52,206 nucleotides of DNA. It comes from Cyanobacteria bacterium FACHB-471. GTDB lineage: Bacteria > Cyanobacteriota > Cyanobacteriia > Elainellales > Elainellaceae. Of this stretch, positions 24,042 through 32,310 are shown piece by piece. Where the stretch lies: contig JACJOC010000096.1 of NCBI GenBank assembly GCA_014695345.1, positions 1 to 52,206 on the forward strand, in the 5' to 3' direction. How positions within the stretch are numbered: the stretch's first letter is position 1; every line of letters begins with the position of its first letter. Below the pieces are notes generated by a model. It did not search any database. It was not told where the DNA came from and was given only the letters and a program-made list of their open reading frames with translations. Made by a program: the position numbers and the translations under genes.

Positions 24042-24686
24042 ATGATCCAGGTTTTACAGAGTTGGTTGGAGATTGGCAATGCAACACTGTCATTGCAACA
24101 TCAAGAATTACCGACTCACATCACGGTTCAAAAAAATTGGGATCAGTTTTTGCTAGCTCAACAACTCCTGCACACGCCTAAACAGTCTGCAATTCTAGAT
24201 CTTGGCTGTGGCGACTGCTGCACCTTGAAGTTTCTAGCCGCATTAGGTTTCACCAACTTATTTGGGATTGACCTTCATCTTCCCCCGTCCTCCACGCTGC
24301 CTTACAAGCTGCATCAGGGAGATCTAATGAATACATCTTTCCCCGATGAATCTTTTGATTGGGCAGTTAGTATCTCTGTGATTGAACATGGAGTCGATCT
24401 AAAAGCCTTTTTCCATGAAGCTTACCGAATTCTCAAGCCAAACGGGATGCTTTTTGTCACGACTGATTACTGGGAAGACAAAGTGGAAGTAGATTCCTCT
24501 ATTCAACCGTTTGGGCTTTCCTGGCAGATTTTCTCCAAGCCTCAAGTTGAAGAAGCGATCGCCATCGCCCAGACTTGTGGTTTTGACCTCGAACAAGATA
24601 GCATCCCAGCTTGTACAGATAAAACTGTCACCTGGTACAAAAAAGACTACACCTTTCTTGCTTCGACCTTCAAAAAAACAACTTGA
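24042..24686 (+). CDS. Class I SAM-dependent methyltransferase
   Basis: This 214-residue protein has a Rossmann-like methyltransferase core. Motif I AILDLGCGDCCTLKFLAALG (about residues 50-69) binds the SAM methionine part; GIDLHLP is the acidic strand 2; SFDWAVSISVIEHG and EAYRILKPNGMLFVTTDYW are motifs III-IV of the UbiE/COQ5-like group. Substrate unknown. The GAGAGGAG before the ATG is a good ribosome site. No operon partner; the next gene on this strand starts about 240 bases later. Confidence 0.88.
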   Translation: MIQVLQSWLEIGNATLSLQHQELPTHITVQKNWDQFLLAQQLLHTPKQSAILDLGCGDCCTLKFLAALGFTNLFGIDLHLPPSSTLPYKLHQGDLMNTSFPDESFDWAVSISVIEHGVDLKAFFHEAYRILKPNGMLFVTTDYWEDKVEVDSSIQPFGLSWQIFSKPQVEEAIAIAQTCGFDLEQDSIPACTDKTVTWYKKDYTFLASTFKKTT

Positions 24687-24922
24687 AGTTGCTCCAAATG
24701 TAATTTTCATTACTTTGGAGAGTTGTCTCTAATTCAGGCAGGCTACCCCTTTGGAGCTAGCCGAGTTCGGTACTTAGGATGAAGTAGTTCAATCGAAATC
24801 ATTCTTGAATGAACTCTAGTCACGTTCTGATTTTTAACCTCGTGAACTAAGAAATCGGAACTTGCCCTCGTTTGCAAAAATCCATCACACCTCAATTGCA
24901 CCTGAAAGGAGCGCAACATAAC

Positions 24923-26281
24923 TTGGCTTACGACTATGACCTTTTTGTAATTGGAGCGGGTTCTGGGGGGCTGGCGGCGGCGCAGCGGGCAGTAACCTAT
25001 GGCGCGAGTGTTGCGATCGCAGAACAGTCCAAACCAGGGGGAGCCTGCGTTAACCACGGGTGTATTCCAGAGAAATTGCTGGACTATGCGGCTGGCTTTC
25101 GTAACCTGGAGCAAGTAGCGGTGAGCTATGGCTGGAAGGAGAGCAACCGTGAGTTTGACTGGTCACAGTTTGTCAGGGCTGAGGAACAGCATATTCAGCA
25201 CCTCAATGGGGTGCATCTTCGTCACCTGCAAGAGGGGAATGTCCAATTCATTCAAGAACAAGCTCACTTCCTCGATGCTCATACAGTAACTGTGGGCGAT
25301 CGCTCCATCACATCAGAAAAAATTCTCATTGCCGTTGGTGCAAAACCGAACAAACCATCAATTCCAGGAATCGAACATACGATTACCTGGCACCAACTTT
25401 ATCACTTGCCCCAACAACCTGAATCGCTTGCTGTAGTGGGTGGTGATCCGATCGGGGTAAAGATTACCGGAAGTCTAAACGCGCTAGGGACAAGCGTGAC
25501 TCAGATCATCCCTGAAGACCACATTCTTGCTGCTTTTGATGCAGAATTAGCCCAGGAAATTCAGGAACAGTTGAGCAAACAAGGAGTGCAAATTCTACCC
25601 AAAACCAACGTTGCCAAGATTAAGAAAACAGAGAAAGGTTTGTGTCTCACTCTGTCTAATCAATCGAACTCCAAACAGCCAAGTTCCCTAACCGTTGATG
25701 CGGTCCTAATGGATGTACCTCGCAAGCCTAATTTAGCAGGACTGAATCTAGAAAAAGCGGATATCCAGTTGACGGAAGCAGGGGCAATCAGCGTTGATGA
25801 ATCGAGTCGTACCACTCAGAGCAACATTTTTGCGATTGGGGATTGTACAGGACGTATTCCCCTTACTCCCAGTGCGATCGCTCAGGGAAGAGCCTTTGCA
25901 GATGCCGAATTTGGTGGAAAATCTTCTAGCGTCAGGCTCGATTGGGTGCCTATTTCGCTCGCGTCTCAGCCGGAAGCTGCGACAGTTGGCTTATCTGAGT
26001 CGCAGGCACGTCAAAAGTTTGGTGATGCTGTTTTCTGCTATCAGACGCGGTTTCGTCCCCTGCTCTATTGCTTGGCGGCAGGGAATGAGCAGATGTTTGT
26101 GAAAGCAGTAGTGAATCGGCAGGATTCAGAACGAGTCTTGGGAATTCACATTATGGGCGATCGAGCAGTAGATATTGTGCAAAGTCTAGCCGTTTCGCTC
26201 AGGCTGGGTGTAACAAAGCATGACCTGGATAGTGCGATCGGAATTCATCCATCTAGTGCCGAGGAAATCTTCTCACTATAA
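24923..26281 (+). CDS. Divergent glutathione-reductase-like flavoprotein disulfide oxidoreductase
   Basis: The frame is open from a TTG at 24872, but the TTG at 24923 has AAAGGAG 11 bases before it and starts LAYDYDLFVIGAGSGGLAAA, so 452 residues are likely, the usual length for cyanobacterial glutathione reductase. FAD site GAGSGG, redox pair Cys42/Cys47 (CVNHGC) and C-terminal HPSSAEE (catalytic His-Glu) are intact. Odd points: the normal CIPKKL is CIPEKL, CVNRGC is CVNHGC, and the NAD(P)H-binding GGGYIAVEFAG is GGDPIGVKITG, so the third Gly and the gating Tyr are lost. It may use a different donor or substrate, or be a second copy relaxed in function. Confidence 0.75.
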   Translation: MAYDYDLFVIGAGSGGLAAAQRAVTYGASVAIAEQSKPGGACVNHGCIPEKLLDYAAGFRNLEQVAVSYGWKESNREFDWSQFVRAEEQHIQHLNGVHLRHLQEGNVQFIQEQAHFLDAHTVTVGDRSITSEKILIAVGAKPNKPSIPGIEHTITWHQLYHLPQQPESLAVVGGDPIGVKITGSLNALGTSVTQIIPEDHILAAFDAELAQEIQEQLSKQGVQILPKTNVAKIKKTEKGLCLTLSNQSNSKQPSSLTVDAVLMDVPRKPNLAGLNLEKADIQLTEAGAISVDESSRTTQSNIFAIGDCTGRIPLTPSAIAQGRAFADAEFGGKSSSVRLDWVPISLASQPEAATVGLSESQARQKFGDAVFCYQTRFRPLLYCLAAGNEQMFVKAVVNRQDSERVLGIHIMGDRAVDIVQSLAVSLRLGVTKHDLDSAIGIHPSSAEEIFSL

Positions 26282-26768
26282 GCTCAGCACATGGGGCGAT
26301 CGTAAAAACCGCTCTACACTACCTGTGCCGTTATACCACCTCTAAAACTTATCCAAAACTTAGGGCTACAGATGAAAGGGCACTCTACTTAGCGGCGTAC
26401 CCTTCCATCTGTAGCCTCTTTCTAGAGAAACGTTATAAATCTTATTAATCATCGATAACAATCTGGGAATACTAGCACTGTTGTCCAGTCTGCTCGCCCC
26501 TTGAGGATTAGAAATTGCAGCGCTTAAAGGAAGATAGTAGTTATTACGTTATCGATACATATCTTTGCGGTTGTTTTTCCTTTGCAAAGTATTTCAATCT
26601 AAATCATTTCCTTAACATTCAGACCTTCCTCACCAGATCCTCATATTTCATTCTTAGGGTGAAAACATCAGAAACTTCCCCAAGAAATTTTCTCAACAGA
26701 GTCACGAGGAGCGACTCAACATCATCGGAAATCAATGAATTTTTTTAACATAAAAAGGATGAGATTTT
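26282..26768. other. Non-coding stretch with hairpin repeat copy E
   Basis: About 490 bases with no convincing gene. It contains a hairpin of the same family as A and D at 26365-26415 and a small GAGTC...GACTC hairpin near 26700. A 77-codon open frame at 26515-26748 has no ribosome site and no family features. The last bases, TTAACATAAAAAGGATGAG, give the -10-like region and ribosome site of the zinc-ribbon gene. Confidence 0.6.
26331..26440. repeat. Hairpin repeat element (copy E), inverted relative to D
   Basis: GCTACAGATGAAAGGGCAC (26365-26383) pairs with 26397-26415. The left flank (GTTATACCA...AACTTAGG) matches the inverted right flank of D, with an insertion, and the right flank (CTCTTTCTAGAGAAACGTTATA) matches the inverted left flank of D. 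This mutual inversion defines the whole element. Confidence 0.7.
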
Positions 26769-26954
26769 ATGGCAAGTTGTCCCTGCTGCTCTGATCAGAT
26801 GCTGCGTCATATTCGTCATAACCAAACCTACTGGTTTTGTCGGAGCTGCTGGCAAGAAATGCCCTTGATGCAACCCAGCTTGAATTTAGTTTCAGCTTCA
26901 TTGGAGCGACGTTTTGTGCTGGCAAATGCAGAGCGATCGCTCGTTACCATTTGA
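26769..26954 (+). CDS. Zinc-ribbon mini-protein
   Basis: This 61-residue protein has two Cys pairs, CPCC (residues 4-7) and CRSC (about 29-32), spaced as in a zinc ribbon, with YWFCRSCWQEMP. AAGGA about 11 bases before the ATG supports translation. Short proteins of this kind (MASCPCC...WFCRSC) recur in cyanobacteria, often near two-component genes, as here. The rest is a hydrophobic to basic tail ending in RSLVTI. Function unknown; it may bind nucleic acid or act as an adaptor. Confidence 0.75.
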   Translation: MASCPCCSDQMLRHIRHNQTYWFCRSCWQEMPLMQPSLNLVSASLERRFVLANAERSLVTI

Positions 26955-27064
26955 GAAATTGCATTAAACTTGAGTTTTCTAGGTTTAGTGAATCAACGCA
27001 TAGATATCAGAAGTGCCACTGGTTCAAAAGAGTTTACCTGCATCAGTGAATACCCCTGCAGTTA

Positions 27065-27110
27065 GGAATTGTTGCCACGATCGCAGCTTTAAGATTGTGG
27101 CAACAATTCC
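27065..27110. repeat. 14-bp perfect inverted repeat before the kinase remnant
   Basis: GGAATTGTTGCCAC (27065-27078) pairs with GTGGCAACAATTCC (27097-27110), loop of 18 bases including CGATCGCAG. An outer CCTGCA/TGCAGG pairing flanks it. It may end transcription after the zinc-ribbon gene or mark the breakpoint that created the kinase remnant. Confidence 0.6.
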
Positions 27111-27173
27111 TTGTGCAGGATCAATTACACATTGCGATCGCACGATCGTCCTGGCCGTAGGCTGTAACGATAC

Positions 27174-27527
27174 ATGAGTAGACCTTTGCAAGCCGAAACA
27201 ATATTTCTTAAGATGCGGGAATATTTAGATTTAGAGTATCTTGACGCTGAGCGACCCTCCAATCCCAACCCGTTGCCTGCTGATTCATATAGGACTAATG
27301 CAGATGTACCAGCTCTCTTTGACTCAACTTTACTTGCCTACTTGGCAACAGATTAGCTGGCGGCACTGGAAAATGCAGCCGTGTATGGGGACGATGGGGC
27401 GATCGCAGACCAGCTATCCCAAATCTCACCAGAATTTGCCTCATTGCACGTCCAGTTAATGCAACTTGCCAATAAGTTTTAGTTTGAGCAGATTGTTTCA
27501 CCGATTCACAGCAATCCTTCCCCATAA
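27174..27527 (+). pseudogene. Remnant of the C-terminus of a hybrid sensor kinase, with two in-frame amber codons
   Basis: Reading from the ATG at 27174, the product (SRPLQAETIFLKMREYLDLEY...) matches the end of a receiver domain plus the C-terminal helical module of the phytochrome kinase that follows. The frame stops at TAG 27354-27356 and at TAG 27480-27482, then runs on to TAA 27525-27527. Between the stops is LAALENAAVYGDDGAIADQL. Aligned with the intact neighbour (EWINQVHEAA and NNFQLEAI), the first TAG stands at the Trp codon and the second at the Gln codon, so each is one transition away (TGG to TAG, CAG to TAG). All upstream kinase domains are gone. It is a decaying copy, most simply from an old tandem duplication. 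Confidence 0.8.
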
Positions 27528-27575
27528 CTTTCATCTCTGCATTTATCCCCTTTGAATCCAGTCGTGCTTGTTGAA

Positions 27576-30500
27576 ATGAACGCCTTAACTGCCTTTAAAC
27601 AATCTGCATTTACGCCTGCATTACTAACTACATTAGAAAATTGCAGCGAAGAATCGGTATATGCTCCTGGCTATATTCAGCCGTATGGCATTTTGTTGGT
27701 GCTGCAACCCGACCTCAAAATTTTGCAGATCAGTGAAAATGTGGAGCAGTTTTGGGGCATTTCCGCCGCAGCCCTGGTTGGGCAATCCCTACAGCGGCTC
27801 TTTTCTCGCACTCAAGTCAAACGAATTGCCCAATTCCTGCAACAAGACAATTTGGAACTGTGCAATCCATTTGAGTTAAAAGCACGGATCAAAGCCTTTT
27901 CCCCTGAGAGAGCAGAGCCGAAGGTGAAGACACAAACCTTCAGAAGCATTCTGCACCGAACTGAAAATTCTCTAATCCTAGAACTGGAGCCTCAGTTTCC
28001 TGCTGATAGCTCCGATTCCATTCAGTTTTATCATCGCCTTCAAGCTACAGTTTTGAGCCTCCGCAGTGCAGCGAGTCTCAGTAACTTAGCCCAAACCCTG
28101 GCTACACAAGTAAAAGAAATGACAGGGTTTGATCGTGTCATGATCTATCGATTTGAAGCAGATGATCATGGAGTTGTGATTGCAGAAGAAAAAGAGAATC
28201 ACTTAGAGAGCTTTTTAGGATTACACTTTCCAGCGATTGATGTTCCTGCCCCTGCCCGCAGGCTGTTTCTTCGCAACTGGGTGCGGCAAATTCCCGACGT
28301 TCATTATAGCCCTGTCGCTCTCATTGCGGCTGACGGTTGCTCAGTTGAAACACCAACAGACCTGCGTGACTGTGTGTTACGAGGCGTTTCTCCCTATCAC
28401 ATTGAATATTTGCAGAACATGGGGGTTGCTGGGACGTTCACAATTTCGCTGATCAACGATCAACGCCTGTGGGGACTAATTGCCTGTCACCATTACAGCC
28501 CTAAACAGATCGATTATCAAACGCGCAAGACCTGTGAATTTATCGGGCAGTTTGCTTCAATTGAACTCGTTCACCAGCAAGAGCGAGAATTGGAGGGTTA
28601 CCGTACTCAGGTCCAAACAATTCAAGACAAGCTTCAGCAGGCATTTTTGCGAGAGCCAAATTTCATTCAACAGGTACTCACTCGTAATGCTGCTGACTTG
28701 CTTAATCTGGTTCGCGCAGAAGGAGTGGCGATCGCCCTTGATCAAAAGATCTTACTGATCGGGCAAACTCCACCTTTGGAAGCAGTTCAAAATCTTCTCA
28801 CTTGGCTGCCCCAACTCAACCAGCCTGAAATTTACCTAACCAACTGTCTGGTGCGACCCTACCCGCCCGCCAGAGCATTCACACAGACCGCAAGTGGCAT
28901 TCTGGCGATCTCCATCGTGCTGCACCAAAAGTCTTACCACTTAGTCTGGTTCCGACCCGAGCAAATCCAAACGGTGAACTGGGCGGGCAACCCACAGGAT
29001 GCAGTGAAGATTGATGAGTCAGGTGAACCGCAACTGTGTCCCCGCCAATCTTTTGATCTGTGGAAGGAAACGGTGCAAGAAACATCGCTGCCCTGGCAAT
29101 CCGTCGAGATCGAAGCGGCAAGAATGATGCGGAGTACGCTGATGCTGGCTCTGTTGGAGTTCTCTCAGTCGGCATTAGAGCAAGCTGCTGAACGGGCAGC
29201 GATCGCCAACCGAGCCAAAAGCCACTTTCTTGCCAAAATGAGTCACGAACTGCGAACCCCCCTGAACGCGATTCTGGGGTTTGCCCAAATGATGAACCGT
29301 AGTACCAGTACGCCTCCAGAGTTTCAGGAGCATTTAGGTATCATTAACCGCAGTGGAGAACATCTGCTAACCCTGATTAATGACGTGCTAGAGATGTCTC
29401 GCATTGAGGCAGGGCAGCTGGTTCTAACCGAAAAGATTTTTAATCTGCACCAATTGCTGCGATCGCTCCACGAAATGTTTGCACTCAAAGCCAGTGAGAA
29501 AGGGCTAACTTTCTCACTAGAGAAAGATCAAAGTGTTCCTCACTATGTGTGCAGCGACGAAGCAAAAGTGCGGCAAATTTTGATTAATCTGATCAGCAAT
29601 GCGATCAAATTTACAACGCAAGGCAGCGTTACTATTCAGGTGCGAACCAAGCCAGCAGAGACGAGTAAACCAAGCTGCACCTGTTACCCCAACACTTCAT
29701 CACCTTGCCGTGCGCTGACTCTCGCCTTTGAAGTTGAAGACACGGGGTGCGGCATCCATAGCAGTGACTGGGAGTCGATTTTTGAAGCCTTTATGCAAAC
29801 CGAGCAGGGGCGTTATGCTCAGGGAACCGGGCTGGGCTTGTCAATCAGCCGCCAGTTTGCTCGCTTGCTAGGAGGCGACATTACGGTTCAAAGTACAGTC
29901 AACCAGGGGTCAACATTCACTTGTCACATTCTTTTACACTGTCCAGACATAGTCGATCTAGTTGAGTCAGAGACTGCCAATCTGGTGATAGGTCTGGAGC
30001 CAGGGCAGCCCACTTACCGGATTTTAGTTGCAGAGGATGTTCCTGAAAATTGGCAACTCTTAAAGGCTTTGCTAGAACCCGTTGGGTTTGAAGTCCGTAC
30101 GGCTGAGAATGGCGAAGAGGCGATCGCCCAGTGGCAATCCTGGCACCCTCACCTAATTCTGATGGACATTCAAATGCCAGGAATGGATGGGCATGAGGCA
30201 ACTCGGCAGATTCGCGCTCAGGAAACCTCTGAGCAGCGACAACCAATTCCCATCATTGCGCTTACGGCTTACGCTTTTGAAACCGATCGCACTGCCAGTC
30301 TCCAAGCAGGCTGCAATGAACATATTGCCAAACCATTTACGGAAACCACTGTTTTTGAGGCGATCGCTCGTCATCTAGGAGCTCACTACCGCTACAAAGA
30401 CGAACCGCAAACACCATCTCGTTTAATCCGAAAAACGCTTGCTCCACAAGACTTTGAGGCAATGCCAATCGAATGGATCAACCAGGTTCATGAAGCTGCA

Positions 30501-30635
30501 CTTGACTTAGATGATGAGAAATTACATCAGTTGATTGCCCGAATTCCAGCTCACGAACTGCTGCTGGTTGAGAGCATGACATCCCTGGTCAATAACTTTC
30601 AGTTAGAAGCGATCGCGTCTCTAACTCAGGGTTAA
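27576..30635 (+). CDS. Bacteriophytochrome-type hybrid sensor histidine kinase
   Basis: Start taken as the ATG at 27576 (a TTG at 27552 would add 8 residues); 1019 residues. Order: N-terminal PAS_2 with NCSEESVYAPGYIQPYG, where Cys23 is the biliverdin-attachment Cys of bacteriophytochromes; GAF (about 145-320) with FPAIDVPAPAR (the usual SDIP reads IDVP) and SPYHIEYLQNMGV, whose His is kept while the cyanobacterial bilin Cys is Ile; PHY domain (about 330-515) with PRQSFDLWKETV (PRxSF tongue motif) and WFRPEQI; HisKA (His557 in MSHELRTPLNAILG); HATPase; receiver (about Asp864 in LMDIQMPGMDG); C-terminal helical module. This is a red/far-red light-regulated kinase that probably feeds the adjacent HPt regulator. 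Confidence 0.9.
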   Translation: MNALTAFKQSAFTPALLTTLENCSEESVYAPGYIQPYGILLVLQPDLKILQISENVEQFWGISAAALVGQSLQRLFSRTQVKRIAQFLQQDNLELCNPFELKARIKAFSPERAEPKVKTQTFRSILHRTENSLILELEPQFPADSSDSIQFYHRLQATVLSLRSAASLSNLAQTLATQVKEMTGFDRVMIYRFEADDHGVVIAEEKENHLESFLGLHFPAIDVPAPARRLFLRNWVRQIPDVHYSPVALIAADGCSVETPTDLRDCVLRGVSPYHIEYLQNMGVAGTFTISLINDQRLWGLIACHHYSPKQIDYQTRKTCEFIGQFASIELVHQQERELEGYRTQVQTIQDKLQQAFLREPNFIQQVLTRNAADLLNLVRAEGVAIALDQKILLIGQTPPLEAVQNLLTWLPQLNQPEIYLTNCLVRPYPPARAFTQTASGILAISIVLHQKSYHLVWFRPEQIQTVNWAGNPQDAVKIDESGEPQLCPRQSFDLWKETVQETSLPWQSVEIEAARMMRSTLMLALLEFSQSALEQAAERAAIANRAKSHFLAKMSHELRTPLNAILGFAQMMNRSTSTPPEFQEHLGIINRSGEHLLTLINDVLEMSRIEAGQLVLTEKIFNLHQLLRSLHEMFALKASEKGLTFSLEKDQSVPHYVCSDEAKVRQILINLISNAIKFTTQGSVTIQVRTKPAETSKPSCTCYPNTSSPCRALTLAFEVEDTGCGIHSSDWESIFEAFMQTEQGRYAQGTGLGLSISRQFARLLGGDITVQSTVNQGSTFTCHILLHCPDIVDLVESETANLVIGLEPGQPTYRILVAEDVPENWQLLKALLEPVGFEVRTAENGEEAIAQWQSWHPHLILMDIQMPGMDGHEATRQIRAQETSEQRQPIPIIALTAYAFETDRTASLQAGCNEHIAKPFTETTVFEAIARHLGAHYRYKDEPQTPSRLIRKTLAPQDFEAMPIEWINQVHEAALDLDDEKLHQLIARIPAHELLLVESMTSLVNNFQLEAIASLTQG

Positions 30636-30759
30636 AGGGGGAAACAGGACTGCTCTACTGGCATTGCACCGAGTAACAACCCGTCAAAAACCGGATATCC
30701 AAAGGTACGAAACTGCTTGACCCAAATCTCCCTATTCTGCCTAAGGATCAGACTTTCCC

Positions 30760-32304
30760 ATGAGAGTGTTGCTGATTGAAGATGATCAAGCGATCGCTGA
30801 GTTACTCAGACAGTCCTTAACAGCCCAACACTACTTAGTTGAGGTCGCAGCAGATGGGCAGACAGGATGGGATTTAGCAGAAACTTTTGAGTATGATCTG
30901 ATTCTGCTGGATCTGATGTTGCCAAAGCTAGATGGAATCAGCTTTTGCCAACGATTGCGGCATGAAAGACGTTCTTCGCTAAAACCGTTTAATCTTAATA
31001 CTCCCATCCTTTTGATGACGGCTGAGGGTGCAAGCAGCAGTCGAGTTGCAGGGCTAGATGCAGGAGCCGACGACTATATTGTCAAACCCTTTAACCTGGA
31101 TGAACTCTTGGCGCGAGTTCGAGCCTTATTGCGCCGAGGCAATGTGGGGCGATCGCCCTGCTTAGAATGGGGACAGTTGCAGCTAGACCCCAGTGCTTGT
31201 CAGGCTAGCTACCAAGGTCAACCCTTTCATCTCAGTTCCAAGGAATATAGCCTGTTAGAGCTTTTCCTGCGGCATCCTCAGCGCATTTTTAGTCATGGAA
31301 CATTGATCGAGCATCTTTGGATGCTAGAGGATACGCCAACTGAAAATGCAGTTCGAGCGCAAATCAAAGGGTTACGCAAGCGGCTTAAGGAAATTGGCGT
31401 TGAAGATTGGCTGGAGACAGTTTATGGATTGGGCTATCGGTTAAAGGAAGCTCAGATTGCAAGAGAATCCGCAGCGGTAGGAGAGGCAGATATCCCCCAA
31501 CAGCCTACTTCGCTATCTCCTTACTCTTCTATCCCGACCAATCCCTTCTGGGAGCAGTATCGGGCGCAGTACAGCGATCGCCTCTCAGTGATTGAACGGG
31601 CAGTTTCCGCCTTACAAACTAACTTGCTCAGCGAGGAACTCCGACAGCAGGCGCAGCGAGAAGCCCACACGCTTAAAGGTTCCTTAGGGTTGTTTGATCT
31701 GGACGATGCTTCTGAAATGTCAGGACAGATTGAGCAACTGCTTAAAACAGCCCTATTGAATCAGCTAGAGCAAGCGGATTTGCTTGAACTAACGTCAAAG
31801 TTGCGCCAAGCAATACAGCCGTTTCCTCAAATGCAATCACCGTCAACAACTGAAAAAGGGTATCATTCCAGTTCTTCACCAGAGAAGCTTGCATTACCCC
31901 AGCGATCGCAATTACTGATTGTAGACGACGATACTCAGCTCTTAGCTTTCATGCAGTCTATGTTGCAGCCTTGGGGCTTTCAGGTGGCACTACTGAATGA
32001 CCCACAGCAGATTTGGAGCAGCTTAGAAGCAGTGAAACCCGACCTGCTCATGCTAGATATCGAAATGCTAGGGACAAATGGCATCGAGTTGTGTCAGAAG
32101 ATTCGCAACAATTCACGGTTCGGAGATTTACCTATTCTGATGATCTCTGCTAGTAATGATGACGAAACCATTCAACAAGTATTTATGGCAGGAGCAGACG
32201 ATTATGTTAGCAAACCCATCCGAGCAGCAGAATTGGTAGCCCGAGTGATCCGACGATTAGAACATGCGATGGTGTTGAAAAAATTACGGGGAATGGAGAA
32301 TTAA
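30760..32304 (+). CDS. REC-winged helix-HPt-REC response regulator
   Basis: A 514-residue composite regulator. Receiver 1 (Asp51 in LLDLMLPKLDG, Lys in IVKPFN) is followed by an OmpR-type winged helix (about 133-228: LSSKEYSLLELFLRHPQRIF, then VRAQIKGLRKRL and VYGLGYRL). An HPt domain has His303 in EAHTLKGSLGLF, and receiver 2 has Asp433 in LMLDIEMLGTNG and Lys in VSKPIR. The HPt could take phosphate from hybrid kinases such as the phytochrome upstream (124 bases away) and pass it to either receiver, so the protein combines relay and DNA-binding steps. DNA targets are unknown. Six bases separate it from the next kinase. Confidence 0.92.
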   Translation: MRVLLIEDDQAIAELLRQSLTAQHYLVEVAADGQTGWDLAETFEYDLILLDLMLPKLDGISFCQRLRHERRSSLKPFNLNTPILLMTAEGASSSRVAGLDAGADDYIVKPFNLDELLARVRALLRRGNVGRSPCLEWGQLQLDPSACQASYQGQPFHLSSKEYSLLELFLRHPQRIFSHGTLIEHLWMLEDTPTENAVRAQIKGLRKRLKEIGVEDWLETVYGLGYRLKEAQIARESAAVGEADIPQQPTSLSPYSSIPTNPFWEQYRAQYSDRLSVIERAVSALQTNLLSEELRQQAQREAHTLKGSLGLFDLDDASEMSGQIEQLLKTALLNQLEQADLLELTSKLRQAIQPFPQMQSPSTTEKGYHSSSSPEKLALPQRSQLLIVDDDTQLLAFMQSMLQPWGFQVALLNDPQQIWSSLEAVKPDLLMLDIEMLGTNGIELCQKIRNNSRFGDLPILMISASNDDETIQQVFMAGADDYVSKPIRAAELVARVIRRLEHAMVLKKLRGMEN

Positions 32305-32310
32305 GCAGCC

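Noticed and set aside
26515-26748. 77-codon frame before the zinc-ribbon gene
   Set aside because: No start signal, no family feature, and it lies in AT-rich intergenic DNA.
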